A stretch of DNA of 64,000 nt from Cavenderia fasciculata (Eukaryota; Evosea; Eumycetozoa; Acytosteliales; Cavenderiaceae): assembly GCF_000203815.1 (NCBI RefSeq), contig NW_004457736.1, positions 930,001 through 994,000 of the forward strand, in the 5' to 3' direction. Of the stretch, positions 1 through 9,507 are shown piece after piece; position 1 is the first letter of the stretch, and each line of letters begins with the position of its first letter. Made by a program: the position numbers and the translations under genes. The notes beneath the pieces are model-generated. The model saw only the letters and a program-made list of their open reading frames with translations. It was not told where the DNA came from and did no database searches.

Positions 1-308
1 AACAATACGCCATTAAATATGGTCGTTCAACAGAAGAAGTTTTATCATCAAACCCGCATATTTCTCTAGTCCTACACTCTATCAGTAGTCTCAACAATGT
101 ACTTCCACATATCAAAACCATGGAACATTTTAAATTCTGTCGTCTAACTCTTGTCAAGAGTTGGAGTCATCATTATGCCTATGTAGTACACCTAATTAAA
201 ATGTATCTAAAACGTTACAACAATTATAATCAAAATGCCAATAGTATAATATTATCAAATTATTTATTTGATAATTATTTTGAAATAAAAGATAAAAAAG
301 AAATCTAA
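1..308 (+). CDS. C-terminal end of an unidentified protein (partial)
   Basis: An open frame runs from base 3 of the window to a TAA at 306-308, with no start needed, so this is the 3' end of a gene that begins to the left. The visible 101 residues contain no motif I recognise. They are mildly basic and end in an Asn/Lys-rich tail. It converges with the minus-strand membrane protein gene whose stop lies at 318, leaving about 10 bases between the two stops, a spacing common in compact dictyostelid genomes. No function is proposed. Confidence 0.6.
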   Translation, partial: QYAIKYGRSTEEVLSSNPHISLVLHSISSLNNVLPHIKTMEHFKFCRLTLVKSWSHHYAYVVHLIKMYLKRYNNYNQNANSIILSNYLFDNYFEIKDKKEI

Positions 309-317
309 ATTAATAAT

Positions 318-1334
318 TTAAGCTTGTTGAAACCTAACACTATTATTATTATTATTATTATTTCTTTTTGTTTGATGGGGGAATGGATTTGGGTTTTGAA
401 TAGTATCATAGATGTTTGATTCGTAGGGATGTTGGATTTGTTTGTCGGGACGCATAAATTCTTTGTGTATCCAAATAATATGTACATTGTAAATAGTTGC
501 CAATTCCTTGCAAAGTTCTTCACCATATTTGCGTTCCAATAGGACTGCTCCAAGTTGAAGTTGAGCAGGACGACGTTTCTTTGTTCTCATAAAACTAACC
601 AATCTTTCCTCTGTTTCTTTTCCAATTCTCACACAAACCAAACAATAAATGTAACAGGAAAGTTGAAAGAACCCAGTCAACAATGCAACACAAGACACTG
701 TAAACATATCAAAGAATCGCCATTTGATATTATCACGGTCACGACCATAAACATAGGATAGATAAAGTAATCGTATTCCAAAACCCAATAATAATAAAAT
801 AGTTATATCTCTTAATCTTGCCAATCGACCATGCCAAAAACTAACCCTTAATATTGATTTATATGAACTTTTTCTATACATTCTTTTTCTTAAAAATGAT
901 TGTATATCAGTTTCAACTAAATATAAACCAAAAAAAAAGATATATTAGTTTTACTTTATCATTTATTTAATCGTTTACTTACCAAAAATTAAATGTCTAC
1001 CAAATAAAACAGAGAAATTAAATAATACAAATAAAAGAGTAGCTTCATAATACTCTAAATCGACAATGGTAAGAGTAGCGATAACCAAAGACAATGATAG
1101 TGGATCAGTAGCATGAAGCATTTGTAATCCAAATATGAACTGACCAGGATAGAATTTGATAAACAATGGTTTCTTTACATCGACTTCATAGTTTTCACTT
1201 TCCAAACTATCACTCATTGCAATATAATTATTATTTTTTAGTAGTGGTTGATCAAATTCATCATTATTGATACTATTGCTATTACTAAGATTATTAAATG
1301 ATTCTGCTTCAATCAATTCTATTGATTTGTTCAT
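318..1334 (-). CDS. Predicted multipass membrane protein, two exons
   Basis: Exon 1 is 1334-983 and exon 2 is 916-318, giving 316 residues. The 66-base intron has GTAAGT at its 5' end and TTTAG at its 3' end and splits a Val codon. The N-terminal 60 residues are acidic and Asn/Ser-rich. About four hydrophobic segments follow: around residues 70-87 and 92-115 in exon 1, and two in exon 2 separated by a YVYGRDRD loop. A basic cytosolic-type patch (TKKRRPAQ) comes before a soluble C-terminal region, which ends in an Asn run coded by an ATT repeat. I do not recognise the family. The topology fits a TMEM-type endomembrane protein, but that is inference only. Confidence 0.75.
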
Positions 1335-2018
1335 TCTTTTTTTTACTTTCTCTTTTTTTTTTACATACTACATATATATTGTAAGTATATTGTTGTAATT
1401 ATTATTATTATTATTTATATAAAAACAAATGTTTAAACAACAATGATGATGATGATGATGATTGGTTGGGGTGTTATTGTTACAATTGGTTTGGTTGGAC
1501 AACCACATCACTGTTTTCGTACAGCTTGGTGGGACGATTTAAAATTGATTTTTTTTATTATTTCTTAGATTCGAGGGGTGTGAACTGTTCATCAATCTTT
1601 TACCACCTTCATCATTGCAACTGCTATCTATCTGTACTGTTTTATTATTTTAGTATAAATCAAATTCATTGATTTTATTAATTAATTTAACTTTATTAAT
1701 TGATTGATCGTGTTGCTTGTCGTCGGCAATAAGAGGTTTTCGTCGTTCAAACAACAGATGCTGATTAGGAGAAGAAAAAAAAAAAAAATGAAAATTATAT
1801 AATTTTTTTTTTTTTTGATCATGAGGATCATTTTTCAAAGCACTGGGTTGGGGGGTGTGTCAGCTGAGAAAGCATAATTCAAAAGAAGAATCTAAGCTTG
1901 TTTGATCATCTACTAAGTTTGTCGTTGTAGTAGTAGTTTATATATTACACACACGCGCGATCTCACATCTCTCTCTATTCTCTTTTCTCTCCTATTCACA
2001 TATATATAAAGTAATATC
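1335..2018. other. Intergenic region between divergent genes
   Basis: This region separates the minus-strand membrane protein from scsB, so it should hold both promoters. It is AT-rich with poly-A/T runs around 1770-1815. Just before the scsB ATG (1950-2000) there is a CT-rich stretch with a TATATATAAAG-like sequence, resembling a dictyostelid core promoter. The only possible gene is the very small open frame at 1443-1568, listed separately. Confidence 0.5.
1443..1568 (+). CDS. Possible very small protein (41 aa), doubtful
   Basis: The frame starts at the first ATG of an ATG repeat and reaches a TAG at 1566-1568. After a run of Met it reads a hydrophobic segment (IGWGVIVTIGLVG) and then a Trp/His-containing tail (QPHHCFRTAWWDD). 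One TM segment followed by a polar tail resembles small mitochondrial inner-membrane subunits, but I could not match a family. The T-rich tract ending in TTAG just after the stop may instead be an intron end. A chance frame is quite possible. Confidence 0.2.
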   Translation: MMMMMMIGWGVIVTIGLVGQPHHCFRTAWWDDLKLIFFIIS

Positions 2019-3487
2019 ATGTTCTCATCAGTAATCAAGAGAGTTGCAACCAATGCCAAGACATCGTCTTTGGTTTATCAAAAGCGTTTCCTCAACATTC
2101 ACGAATACCAAGCTCAAAAGATGATGAAGCAATATGGTATCGATTGTCCAAAGGGCAATGTTGCAGACACACCAGAAGAAGCTGAAAAGATCTCTGAAGT
2201 TTTAAGTAATGCGAATCAACAAAAACAACAAATAGATTACTTTTTACTTATATCTTTTTTCTTTTTACTACTCTTTTTTTTTTTTTTTAGATGCACAAGA
2301 TTTAGTTATAAAAGCACAAATTTTAGCAGGAGGTAGAGGTAAAGGTATTTTTACTAGTGGATTAAAGGGAGGAGTACATATTTGCAGCGACGCAGCACAA
2401 GTTAAAAACTATGCCAAAAAGATGCTTGGCTACACTCTTATCACCAAACAAACTGGTCCAGAAGGAAAGGTTGTCAATCAAGTCTATATTGCAGAGCGTC
2501 ACTATCTCAGACGTGAAATGTACTTTGCTATTTTGATGGATAGAAAGACTGGTGGACCAGTCATGATTGGATCACCAGAAGGTGGTATGGATATCGAAAC
2601 GGTTGCCAAAGAGAACCCAAATGCCATCTATGTCGAAGCTATCGACATTATGCAAGGTGTAAAGCCAGAACAAACTGCCCGTCTCGCCGCCAAATTGGGT
2701 ATCTCTCCAAAAAATATTCCAAAGGCTCAAGATCAAATGCAAAAACTCTATGATTTTTTCATTAAAAATGATTGTACTCTTGTTGAAATTAATCCATTGG
2801 CTGAAACTGCTACTGGTGAAGGTAAATAGAAAAAGAAAAAGAAAAAGAAAAAAAGAAAACTTTTTTATTAATTCTTTTTTTCCTTTTATTTTATTAGTAA
2901 TGTGTATGGATGCAAAATTAAATTTTGATGATAATGCAGCATTTAGACAAAAGGAAATCTTTGAATTGAGAGATAGATCACAAGAAGATCCACGTGAAGT
3001 CAAGGCATCTGAATATGATTTGAATTATATCGGTTTGGATGGTACTATTGGATGTTTGGTCAATGGTGCCGGTTTGGCCATGGCCACTATGGATATCATC
3101 AAGCACTATGGCGGTAACCCAGCCAACTTCCTCGACGTTGGAGGAGGTGCCACCCAAAAACAAGTCACAGAGGCCATCAAGTTGATCTCCTCTGATAAAA
3201 AGGTAAAGTCGATCCTTGTCAACATCTTTGGAGGTATCATGAAGTGCGACATTATCGCTTTGGGTATCATTGCCGCCGTCAAGGAATTGTCCATCAAGAC
3301 TCCACTCGTCGTCCGTCTCCAAGGTACCAACGTCGAATACGCCAAAAAGATCATGGAAGAATCTGGATTGCGTTTGATCGCCGCAGACGATCTCGATGAA
3401 GCTGCCGAAAAGTCAGTCAGAATTGCCGATATTGTTACATTAGCTGAAAAAGCAGATTTGGATGTTTCATTTAAATTACCAATCTAA
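2019..3487 (+). CDS. scsB: Succinyl-CoA synthetase beta subunit, GDP-forming type, mitochondrial
   Basis: Three exons (2019-2205, 2291-2821, 2898-3487) join in frame to 435 residues, the normal family length. The enzyme makes succinate and GTP (or ATP) from succinyl-CoA in the TCA cycle, paired with the alpha subunit. The first 25 residues are Arg/Lys/Ser-rich without acidic residues, as in a mitochondrial presequence, and the mature part begins near NIHEYQAQ. The ATP-grasp part holds [18 protein letters not shown] and EINPLAET. The CoA-ligase part holds [26 protein letters not shown] and RLQGTNV. The [10 protein letters not shown] stretch and overall match favour the GDP-forming (SUCLG2-like) type over the ADP type. 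Both introns are short and T-rich at their 3' ends. The terminal exon uses more C-ending codons than the first, as in well-expressed genes. Confidence 0.93.
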
Positions 3488-4181
3488 AAGAAAAGGTAAA
3501 AAGAAATAGAGAGAAAAGATACAAATATAGATAAAAAAAAAAATTAAAAATCCCCCCCTCAAATTAATAAAATTTTATAAATTATTTAAAAAAGACTGGA
3601 TTATTTATTGGTTTTATTTAATATATATATAGAGAGATAGATGGGAAATCTAAAATTTACACCCCTATGTTTGTAAAAAAAAAAAAACAAAATAAATTGA
3701 CCAATAGTTTTTTTTTTTTCTCTATACTTTATTTGGGATTTGAAAAAAGGGTCGCTTGTATCCTAATGACATCTCTCTTTTTGTCAAAACTCCTAAAAAA
3801 GGAATGGAAAGAAATGTGGAGTGAATTCAATTTTTCGACCTCTCTTTATTGGTGGGTGGGGGGGTTTGAACAAACCAATTTAATTATTATACATCTACCC
3901 TATAGAATTATTATCAATTTTAATATCTTTTTTATTTAAAATGTGTTTTTTTTTTTTATATCAAATATCGGGTCGAATAGATTATGATTAATTATTTATT
4001 TGTTCATAAACAACAAACAACTGCAAGATACCAACAACAATTAAAAAAACACATAATTATTTGAATAACGACATATATTATTATTTCATTTCATTGTTTT
4101 CATCTAGACATTGACACCTCTATATTATATATATTAATTTAATTCAACGACAAAGACAACCCCTCACATCATTAATTTATT
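3488..4181. other. AT-rich intergenic region
   Basis: Apart from homopolymer runs (poly-A near 3530, poly-T near 3705 and 3945) nothing gene-like is seen. It holds the scsB 3' end and the promoter of the next gene. A 90-codon frame at 3667-3939 is low-complexity and spans homopolymers; I regard it as chance. Confidence 0.4.
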
Positions 4182-4696
4182 ATGGTATGATACACACACA
4201 CAATGATATTTTCAAATGATGTCAATATATATATTAATCTTTCTTTTTCTTTTTTTCTTTTTAGAATTATTCAATAACCAATTTAGGAAAGAGATATATT
4301 GTACAAAATATCAACGATAATTTAAAAAAAGTTTCAAATTTAATCAATAGAAACAACAACAATGTAAACTATTCTTTGGCCTATTATTCACATTCATCTG
4401 GAAGAACTGATAATAGAGTTTTACAACCAGCAAATAATCAACAACCAGCAAATCAAAAAGCGACTCAAGTATCAAATGAACAGGTAAAGGAAAGAAAGTT
4501 TGGAGTACATCCAGGTCTTGCTCAAATGAACTCAGACAAGTTGGACATTCCAATCCTTCAATATATCAAACAGCATCCCGAAATGAGATTCGATTCAATG
4601 AATGAATCTTACACCTCGATGGAATTTGTTCCTCCTAGCTGTATGAATAATTATCAACCAAAGGACGCTATCAAAGATATCTCTTTAATCGATTAA
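4182..4696 (+). CDS. Small unknown protein with an ATG-only first exon
   Basis: The second exon (4265-4696) is open from a clear TTTTTAG acceptor but has no ATG near its start. An ATG at 4182-4184 followed at once by GTATGA gives a one-codon first exon and an 80-base intron, after which the protein reads MNYSITNLGKRYIVQN and continues to 144 residues. The N-terminus is basic and lacks acidic residues in its first 15 positions, which could be a mitochondrial signal. The C-terminal half (FGVHPGLAQMN to KDISLID) looks like a folded conserved domain but matches nothing I know. The single-codon exon is inferred; an alternative upstream exon cannot be excluded. Confidence 0.55.
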
Positions 4697-5361
4697 AATT
4701 TTAATTAAATAAATAAATTGAATAGATATTAATTGTAAATAAATGACATTTATTCAATTTAAAAATAATATCTCTTCAAACAAGCTTGTTTATTAGTTTT
4801 TCCACATCATGATTGATGAACAGTATAAATGGATGTAAGGATGATTATTTTATTACTTTAGTTCAGTTTCTAACTCTTATTTGGATGGTTTGTAATTCAC
4901 CAAGTGGGGCAATTGATTTTTTATCAGACAAGAGAAATAAAGATTTATAAATCATACAAGGACAAAAAAAAAACCAATTGAAACATATTTAATATAATTA
5001 ATTCAAAGAGTGTCTGATAAAATATCCTTTTACATGAAAAGAAATAGTGTTGAGAATTTAAATTGAAGCAATAGACGAGCTAATGAGTAAAGACAATGGT
5101 TAAAAAAGTGAAAACCTCTGTTAATTAATTCAAAAATGATGAAACAATAATTTGAAAAAACCGGATGAGAGGGTCGGAAAAATATCTTACAAAACTTCCA
5201 ACTGAGCTAACAAGGCACATGATTTTTATAGAGATATAAATAAATTCATAATAAGTTGTTTGCATTTGAGAAAACGAATAAATATTAATATGGAAACCAA
5301 AAAATCGGTAAAAAAAACAAGGGCGGGTCGAGACCTGTGAAAATTCCGTTGAAAAACATGT
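4697..5361. other. Intergenic region with a tRNA-Lys remnant
   Basis: No coding potential is visible. The region includes a minus-strand 21-base copy of the start of the neighbouring tRNA-Lys gene and its 5' flank (listed separately). The rest is AT-rich without repeats that I could match elsewhere in the window. Confidence 0.4.
5201..5221 (-). repeat. Inverted copy of the 5' end of tRNA-Lys(CUU)
   Basis: Read on the minus strand, these 21 bases are identical to 5357-5377, which cover five bases of 5' flank and the first 16 bases of the tRNA-Lys gene. The copies are inverted and 135 bases apart. Similarity ends in the D loop (CAGTTGG against CAGTCGG), so only a tRNA stump remains. It may be a truncated tRNA gene left by an inverted duplication. 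Confidence 0.7.
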
Positions 5362-5434
5362 GCCTTGTTAGCTCAGTCGGTAGAGCGCAAGACTCTTAAT
5401 CTTGTGGTCGGGGGTTCGAGCCCCCCATAGGGCT
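5362..5434 (+). tRNA. tRNA-Lys (anticodon CUU)
   Basis: The 73-base cloverleaf has acceptor strands GCCTTGT and ATAGGGC (with G-U pairs), a D arm with TTAGCTCAGTCGGTAGAGC as internal A box, and an anticodon loop CTCTTAA giving CUU. The T arm is GGGGG TTCGAGC CCCCC, matching the B box GGTTCGAGCC, and the discriminator is T/U. No intron is seen. A T-run (TTTTTTTTT near 5463) downstream may end transcription. Confidence 0.95.
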
Positions 5435-5940
5435 ATCTTTTGTTATTTTGGGCAGTAAGAAATTTTTTTTTTGCAGATTCTTGTTCTAGACACTCGTGGC
5501 TATCTTTCTAACCTAGTTTTATCAATTTCCATCGAATTCCGATAGGAAAAAACTATAAAAAGATCAAGCAGTTGTTTTTTTTTTTCATTTTTTTTTTCCG
5601 ACAGGGTTTTCTTTTTCTGATCCCGGGGTTTACAACTTTGATGTGATTGAAATGTAACATTATTTCCTGATTCCTCATACACTTGGCTACATTTTGATCC
5701 AAGTTTTAATAATTTTGATCAAATTTTGATAGGTAAATATCCAAGCCATTAAAAAGACTCATTTTTAGTTTCGTTTTCGTTTTTGATTTTTTTTTTTTTT
5801 TCAAACAAATTAATTTGAAGAATAGTGATTTAAAGATTCCTTGGGTATTTAATATTTACCACCAAACATGTATATAGTTTTAGAATTGCGAAAAAAAGAT
5901 AGTTAAAATCCTATATTGCATGATGACTAGACACCCCTAC
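5435..5940. other. Intergenic region after tRNA-Lys
   Basis: AT-rich with several poly-T tracts. A 60-codon minus-strand frame at 5500-5682 is low-complexity and not convincing. I see no gene here. Confidence 0.4.
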
Positions 5941-6050
5941 TTCAAAAATAGGAATTCTCTAAAATGTTTGGTTTTTTTATAGCAATCATTGCATTTGTTA
6001 AACTATAAATAATTTAATTAGCATGAATAATCTTCAATTTATCAATTAAA
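5941..6050 (-). pseudogene. 5' fragment of an hssA-like gene
   Basis: On the minus strand this stretch resembles 59915-59990, the start region of the intact hssA-like gene at 59.9 kb. Shared words include TTATTTATAGTTTAA, GCAATGATTG and CCAAACATTTTAGAG. The similarity stops shortly after the start, so only the 5' flank and first codons remain. It faces away from the plus-strand copies at 6.1-6.9 kb, repeating the head-to-head arrangement of the 59 kb locus. Confidence 0.55.
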
Positions 6051-6083
6051 TATTAATTAATTACCAATTATTACATTTTGAAA

Positions 6084-6180
6084 ATGTTATTCAATAAGTT
6101 TTAAAATTCTTCTTTAGAGAATCTTTCCCAACTTTCCTCTGTCTCTGCTGGTCATTCGCTCCAAAAGTCAATTCATCAAT
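6084..6180 (+). pseudogene. Short duplicated hssA-like start fragment
   Basis: This is a partial tandem copy of the sequence beginning at 6219. It has ATGTTATTCA, a short spacer ending in CTTTAG and then AGAATCTTTCCCAACTTTC. Here the base after the first exon is A, so the splice donor reads AT rather than GT. The spacer is much shorter than in the neighbouring copy, and the similarity ends about 50 bases into the second exon. It cannot encode a full protein. Confidence 0.5.
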
Positions 6181-6218
6181 TAAATTAAATATTAATTAAT
6201 TCTCTCTGTTCTACCAAA

Positions 6219-6560
6219 ATGTTATTCAGTAAGTTTTAAAATCATTGTAACCCAATTGTATGCATAGGTATAATAAAGCATTCCAATTTCATTTCAATTT
6301 CTTTTCTTTAGAGAATCTTTCCCAACTTTCTTCAGTCTCTGGTGATTCCATCCAAAAGTCATCTTACCAAGGATCAAACCAATGTGTCATCAGCTGGTGA
6401 ATCAATGGTTGCGGGTAGAGGATGTTGCGGTGGTCGTGGTAATGATTGGTGCTGTTTAAAATATATATATATATATGTTTTGACCACTATTATCTATCAA
6501 GTCAACGATTTACCCAAACAAGCAAGCAAGCAGTAAATGACTACAACACATGTTCCTGCT
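6219..6560 (+). pseudogene. hssA-like Gly/Cys-rich peptide gene, broken copy
   Basis: A short first exon (6219-6228, ATGTTATTCA then GTAAG) and an acceptor at 6311 give MLFKNLSQLSSVSGDS, typical of the start of hssA/2C/7E small proteins of dictyostelids. The sequence then shifts frame around 6380: the expected end (SAGESMVAGRGCCGGRG) lies in another frame, and the first frame stops soon after. A (TA)n run near 6462 follows the Gly/Cys stretch. The related copy at 59.7-59.9 kb on the minus strand is also defective. The family name rests on composition and layout, not a search. Confidence 0.5.
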
Positions 6561-6890
6561 GCTGGTGCTTCAACATTTAAAAGAATAAATTAACAAAAGG
6601 GTTTTGGTAGGAGTTGAGGTTGCTGACCGTCCGGAGTGTTTGGTAACCATCGATTTATTCTTTGGTTAGGAGGGGATTTGCTTTCTCTAAACTACTATTG
6701 TAGTCTAGAGAAAACCATACTTTTCGATTGCTTTTAAGCAACCCACACAACGGCGGTCGTTTCCGATTGATATGTAACATATGTTTCATGATTTGAGAGA
6801 ATTCGAAGTATGACGCTTCAATTTATGCTCAATGACCTACCAAAATCACCATAATAAAGTATATACTAATCTTTCTATTTAAATGTACTC
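6225..6890 (+). repeat. Duplicated hssA-like locus, copy 1 (inverted partner at 59365-59890)
   Basis: From the first intron of the broken hssA-like gene through about 300 bases of 3' flank, this block matches the reverse complement of 59365-59890. Shared landmarks are AACAAAAGGGTTTTGGTAGG, GACCGTCCGGAGTG, CTTTGGTTAGGAGGGG, the TCTAGAGAAAACCA hairpin-like stretch and GGTCATTGAGCATAAATTG read in inverse. The two copies differ by scattered substitutions and indels, so the duplication is not recent. Confidence 0.75.
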
Positions 6891-7484
6891 GATTGCTATG
6901 AATTATAACAAATGGGATAAAACTAAAAAAAAAAGTAAAGTTCATGAGAAAATGAATAGAAAAAATCAGAAAAAAAGATATATTTAATCATTTGTATAAC
7001 CACCATCCTACTGCAATATCATGTGATATTACTTTTACATTACCTCTTCGGTTCAATAGAGTCAAAGAAGACCTATGGCAGACTAATCTAGGTAACATCG
7101 ATATTGAAAAGAGTAATGGCTAGTAGTGGAAGAAGGTTTATGAATCTACCTCAACAACAACAATAACATCTAAACAGTAAGTATAATTATAATGACCAAG
7201 CTAGCTGGCACCGATACTCACTCTCTACTCTCAAAGAGCAAACTGAAAGATGTTTAAAGTTTCTACCTTTTGTAGAGTTTATAATTATAGATCAAACCAC
7301 ACCAAAATTGAATGAATGGTATCAATTTAAATTGATCGAATTTTGAATATTAAACTCTCGTATCATCACATTGATCGATTTTGATTGATAGAATACTATA
7401 ACAGTCATCATCATTCATTTCAATCATCAATTCAAATTCAATTCAATTCAAATACCAATTTCAAAACTACAACCTTTTCCAACA
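6891..7484. other. Intergenic region upstream of the secreted-protein gene
   Basis: AT-rich DNA without recognisable genes. The last 100 bases, rich in TCA/ATTCAA repeats, recur in front of the fragment copies at 18.4 kb and 28.2 kb, so they belong to the 5' flank of the duplicated secreted-protein gene. Confidence 0.4.
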
Positions 7485-7883
7485 ATGTCGAAATTAACAA
7501 TCACTTTAGCCATTATTTTTTGTTTTGCTTTTGTATTTGTAAATGCTCAAAGTATGTACATCTATCTTTATCATCGTATGATATAATATTATTCTAAACT
7601 TATTTTCTTTTTTCTTTTTTTTTTTATAGTTACCAATGTGATTCAAAATGGTAAACAATTGGTGATCTCTTATAAACCAGAAGGATCAATGGTGATGCAA
7701 CATCAACTCAAGATGAATGGTGGTGTCCAAGCTTGGATCAACCCATACTGTAATATGGCTACTCCAATGGTCTGTAATCTTCCACAAGTCCCACCCTGTG
7801 ACACTGTCTATCTCCATGTTATTCCAATGCTTGGTGGTCCAAACTTGTACTTTAATTATCCATTCAACTGTACTGTCGCCTAA
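7485..7883 (+). CDS. Small secreted protein, two exons
   Basis: Exons 7485-7551 and 7630-7883 join to 106 residues. Residues 1-21 form a classic signal peptide (Lys near the start, an Ile/Phe/Val core, then VNAQ as the likely cleavage area). The mature part of about 85 residues is beta-rich in appearance, with GKQLVISYKPEGS, GGVQAWINPYCN and a Cys at each of four positions, suggesting disulphides in an extracellular domain. I do not recognise the family. Two further copies in the window (18.1-18.4 kb and 28.0-28.2 kb) are broken, so this is the only intact member here. The ATG chosen is the only one in frame with the signal peptide. Confidence 0.75.
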
Positions 7884-8112
7884 GATGTTTATCAACTCTT
7901 TTTTTGGTGTAAAATAATTTAATAATATTTATAATTTAATTATATTTATAGTTGTAATAAACAATCATCACAACGTTATTTTGACCAATTCAATTCTGAT
8001 TTCTTTATTCCTTTTTTTTATCACCTCAACAACCCACTACCAATACAAATACCAATTCCTTGGTTGAAGAAAAGATAAAGAAATGAATGATCCTTTTTTT
8101 ATTATTTACATT

Positions 8113-8996
8113 AATATTTATTTTATTTGGATATTAATCTTTGTAAATTATGTGATAAACGACAACGTGGTTTCTCTTCTTCCATTTTCATTTCCATTTC
8201 TTTTTCTTTTATTTTTCCAACATCTATTTCTATTTCTTCACCATCAATGATAACTTCATGTTCACCTCTTTGAGTTTTTCTTGATCCTCGCGGATCTTTT
8301 TGTAACGGTCTGGTTTGACCTTTAGTTTCTTGCCGTCCCACAGAGATGGCACGCCACCCTTGAGTCCAGGCTGTGCATACTCTGGTGATCTGTTTCTGCC
8401 CGTTGCAAAGTTGGCATTCCCCCTTCCACCTCTTCCACCCTGCAACAAGACAATCTCCTCTCCATACCCATGCATCTCACCAACTATTCTATTCACCTTC
8501 CACATTCGCTTACCAGCTTTTTGTTTGTTATTATTGACCTTTTTGCCATCCAGTAACACCGGTTCGTTCATCTTTTGCATAAAATATTCTGGGTCAAAGG
8601 TTGGTGAATTTGGGTCTAATCTAGCTTCATCCTCTGCAGAGCTGCCAATGAAATGTTCCACTCTCGAATGATCGTCTCGGGTGGGCACTTGAATGATAAT
8701 GTCATCACCATCCTTGCCAGTCTTTTTAGCACCCTTTCCCTTTTCACCACTGTCTCCAACATAATGTCTCTCTCATTTAAAGTCAAGTTGTTTTCATGTA
8801 GATCTGAAATGATTCATTTCAGAAATTCTAGAAACAATCAATATAATTAGTTAGATATAAAGACAATCAATCAATCGATGATATCTTTATCATACATACC
8901 CCTACTGATAACATTTTCAGCATAATTTGCTTTGATAGTCTTAAACGGTAGTAAGAAAGTAAGTATAACTATTTCAACTAGTTTATCTTTTATACT
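8113..8996 (-). pseudogene. Broken segmental copy of the Obg GTPase gene
   Basis: On the minus strand this region follows the gene at 48087-50314 from the end of its exon 1 to just past its stop. Exon-2-like sequence (TTATGCTGAAAATGTT near 8920) and both flanking introns are retained, including GTATGTATGATAAAG, so this is a DNA-level duplication and not a retrocopy. The exon 3 part keeps EDEARLDPNSPTFDPEYF to GLKGG, then jumps to VPSLWDGKKLK, losing about 400 bases that carry the GTPase P-loop. It then jumps again from EKLKEV to the C-terminal tail. Further changes near 8650 and 8780 break the frame. It cannot make a working GTPase. Confidence 0.9.
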
Positions 8997-9105
8997 GTTT
9001 TGTATTCTCTATAATAATGATCTGATTTATCTATGATTGTGAATAAGATTATATCTATTCGAGATGACCAGTGCCGAAAAAAAGAGAAAATTCTTTGACC
9101 GTCAA

Positions 9106-9417
9106 TATAAGAAGGAATGAAGGAAGGCGTGGTACGCTGCATGCCTTTGGTGTCACTGCGAGAGTGTCAGAGAACAAGGTTCACCCTGCATTCCGAAAAT
9201 ACATAAAATATGAAAAACACAAATAAATAGAAGTCGCGACGAGCTTGGTGGATCATTCTTGTTTCCCCAATTCGTGTAGCTAGTTATAATTGTATATCTA
9301 TCGTGTAGAGTCTTGTTCAGTCTAGTTTATTGTATCTTGTCAGTTATCTAGTTATCTTGTTTATCATCATTGTCATTATTAGCAGTAGATATTATATACA
9401 CCATACACAATATTACA
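9106..9417 (+). repeat. 5' LTR of the Ty3/gypsy element
   Basis: This 312-base LTR matches 14501-14688 at both its ends. It begins TATAAGAAGG and ends CAATATTACA. The element's internal region, with a likely primer-binding site (TGGTAGCTTTTG), follows directly. Confidence 0.88.
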
Positions 9418-9507
9418 TTGGTAGCTTTTGTCTATCGGTCAATTGCTCGTTCATTCATCACATCATCGTTTCCTTTTTATATATAGTTGTTTATTGTTGT
9501 CATTGTC

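Noticed and set aside
1466-1672. 68-codon plus-strand frame upstream of scsB
   Set aside because: Composition is Tyr/Phe/Leu-rich as expected of T-rich noncoding DNA, with no motif. The overlapping 41-codon frame at 1443-1568 is only slightly better and is listed as doubtful.
2572-3322. Antisense frames across the scsB exons
   Set aside because: They mirror the codon pattern of a well-identified gene and contain no family signature.
8113-8996. Idea that the Obg copy is a retrocopy made by the nearby retrotransposon
   Set aside because: Intron sequence and exon 2 borders are retained, so it derives from DNA and not from spliced RNA.
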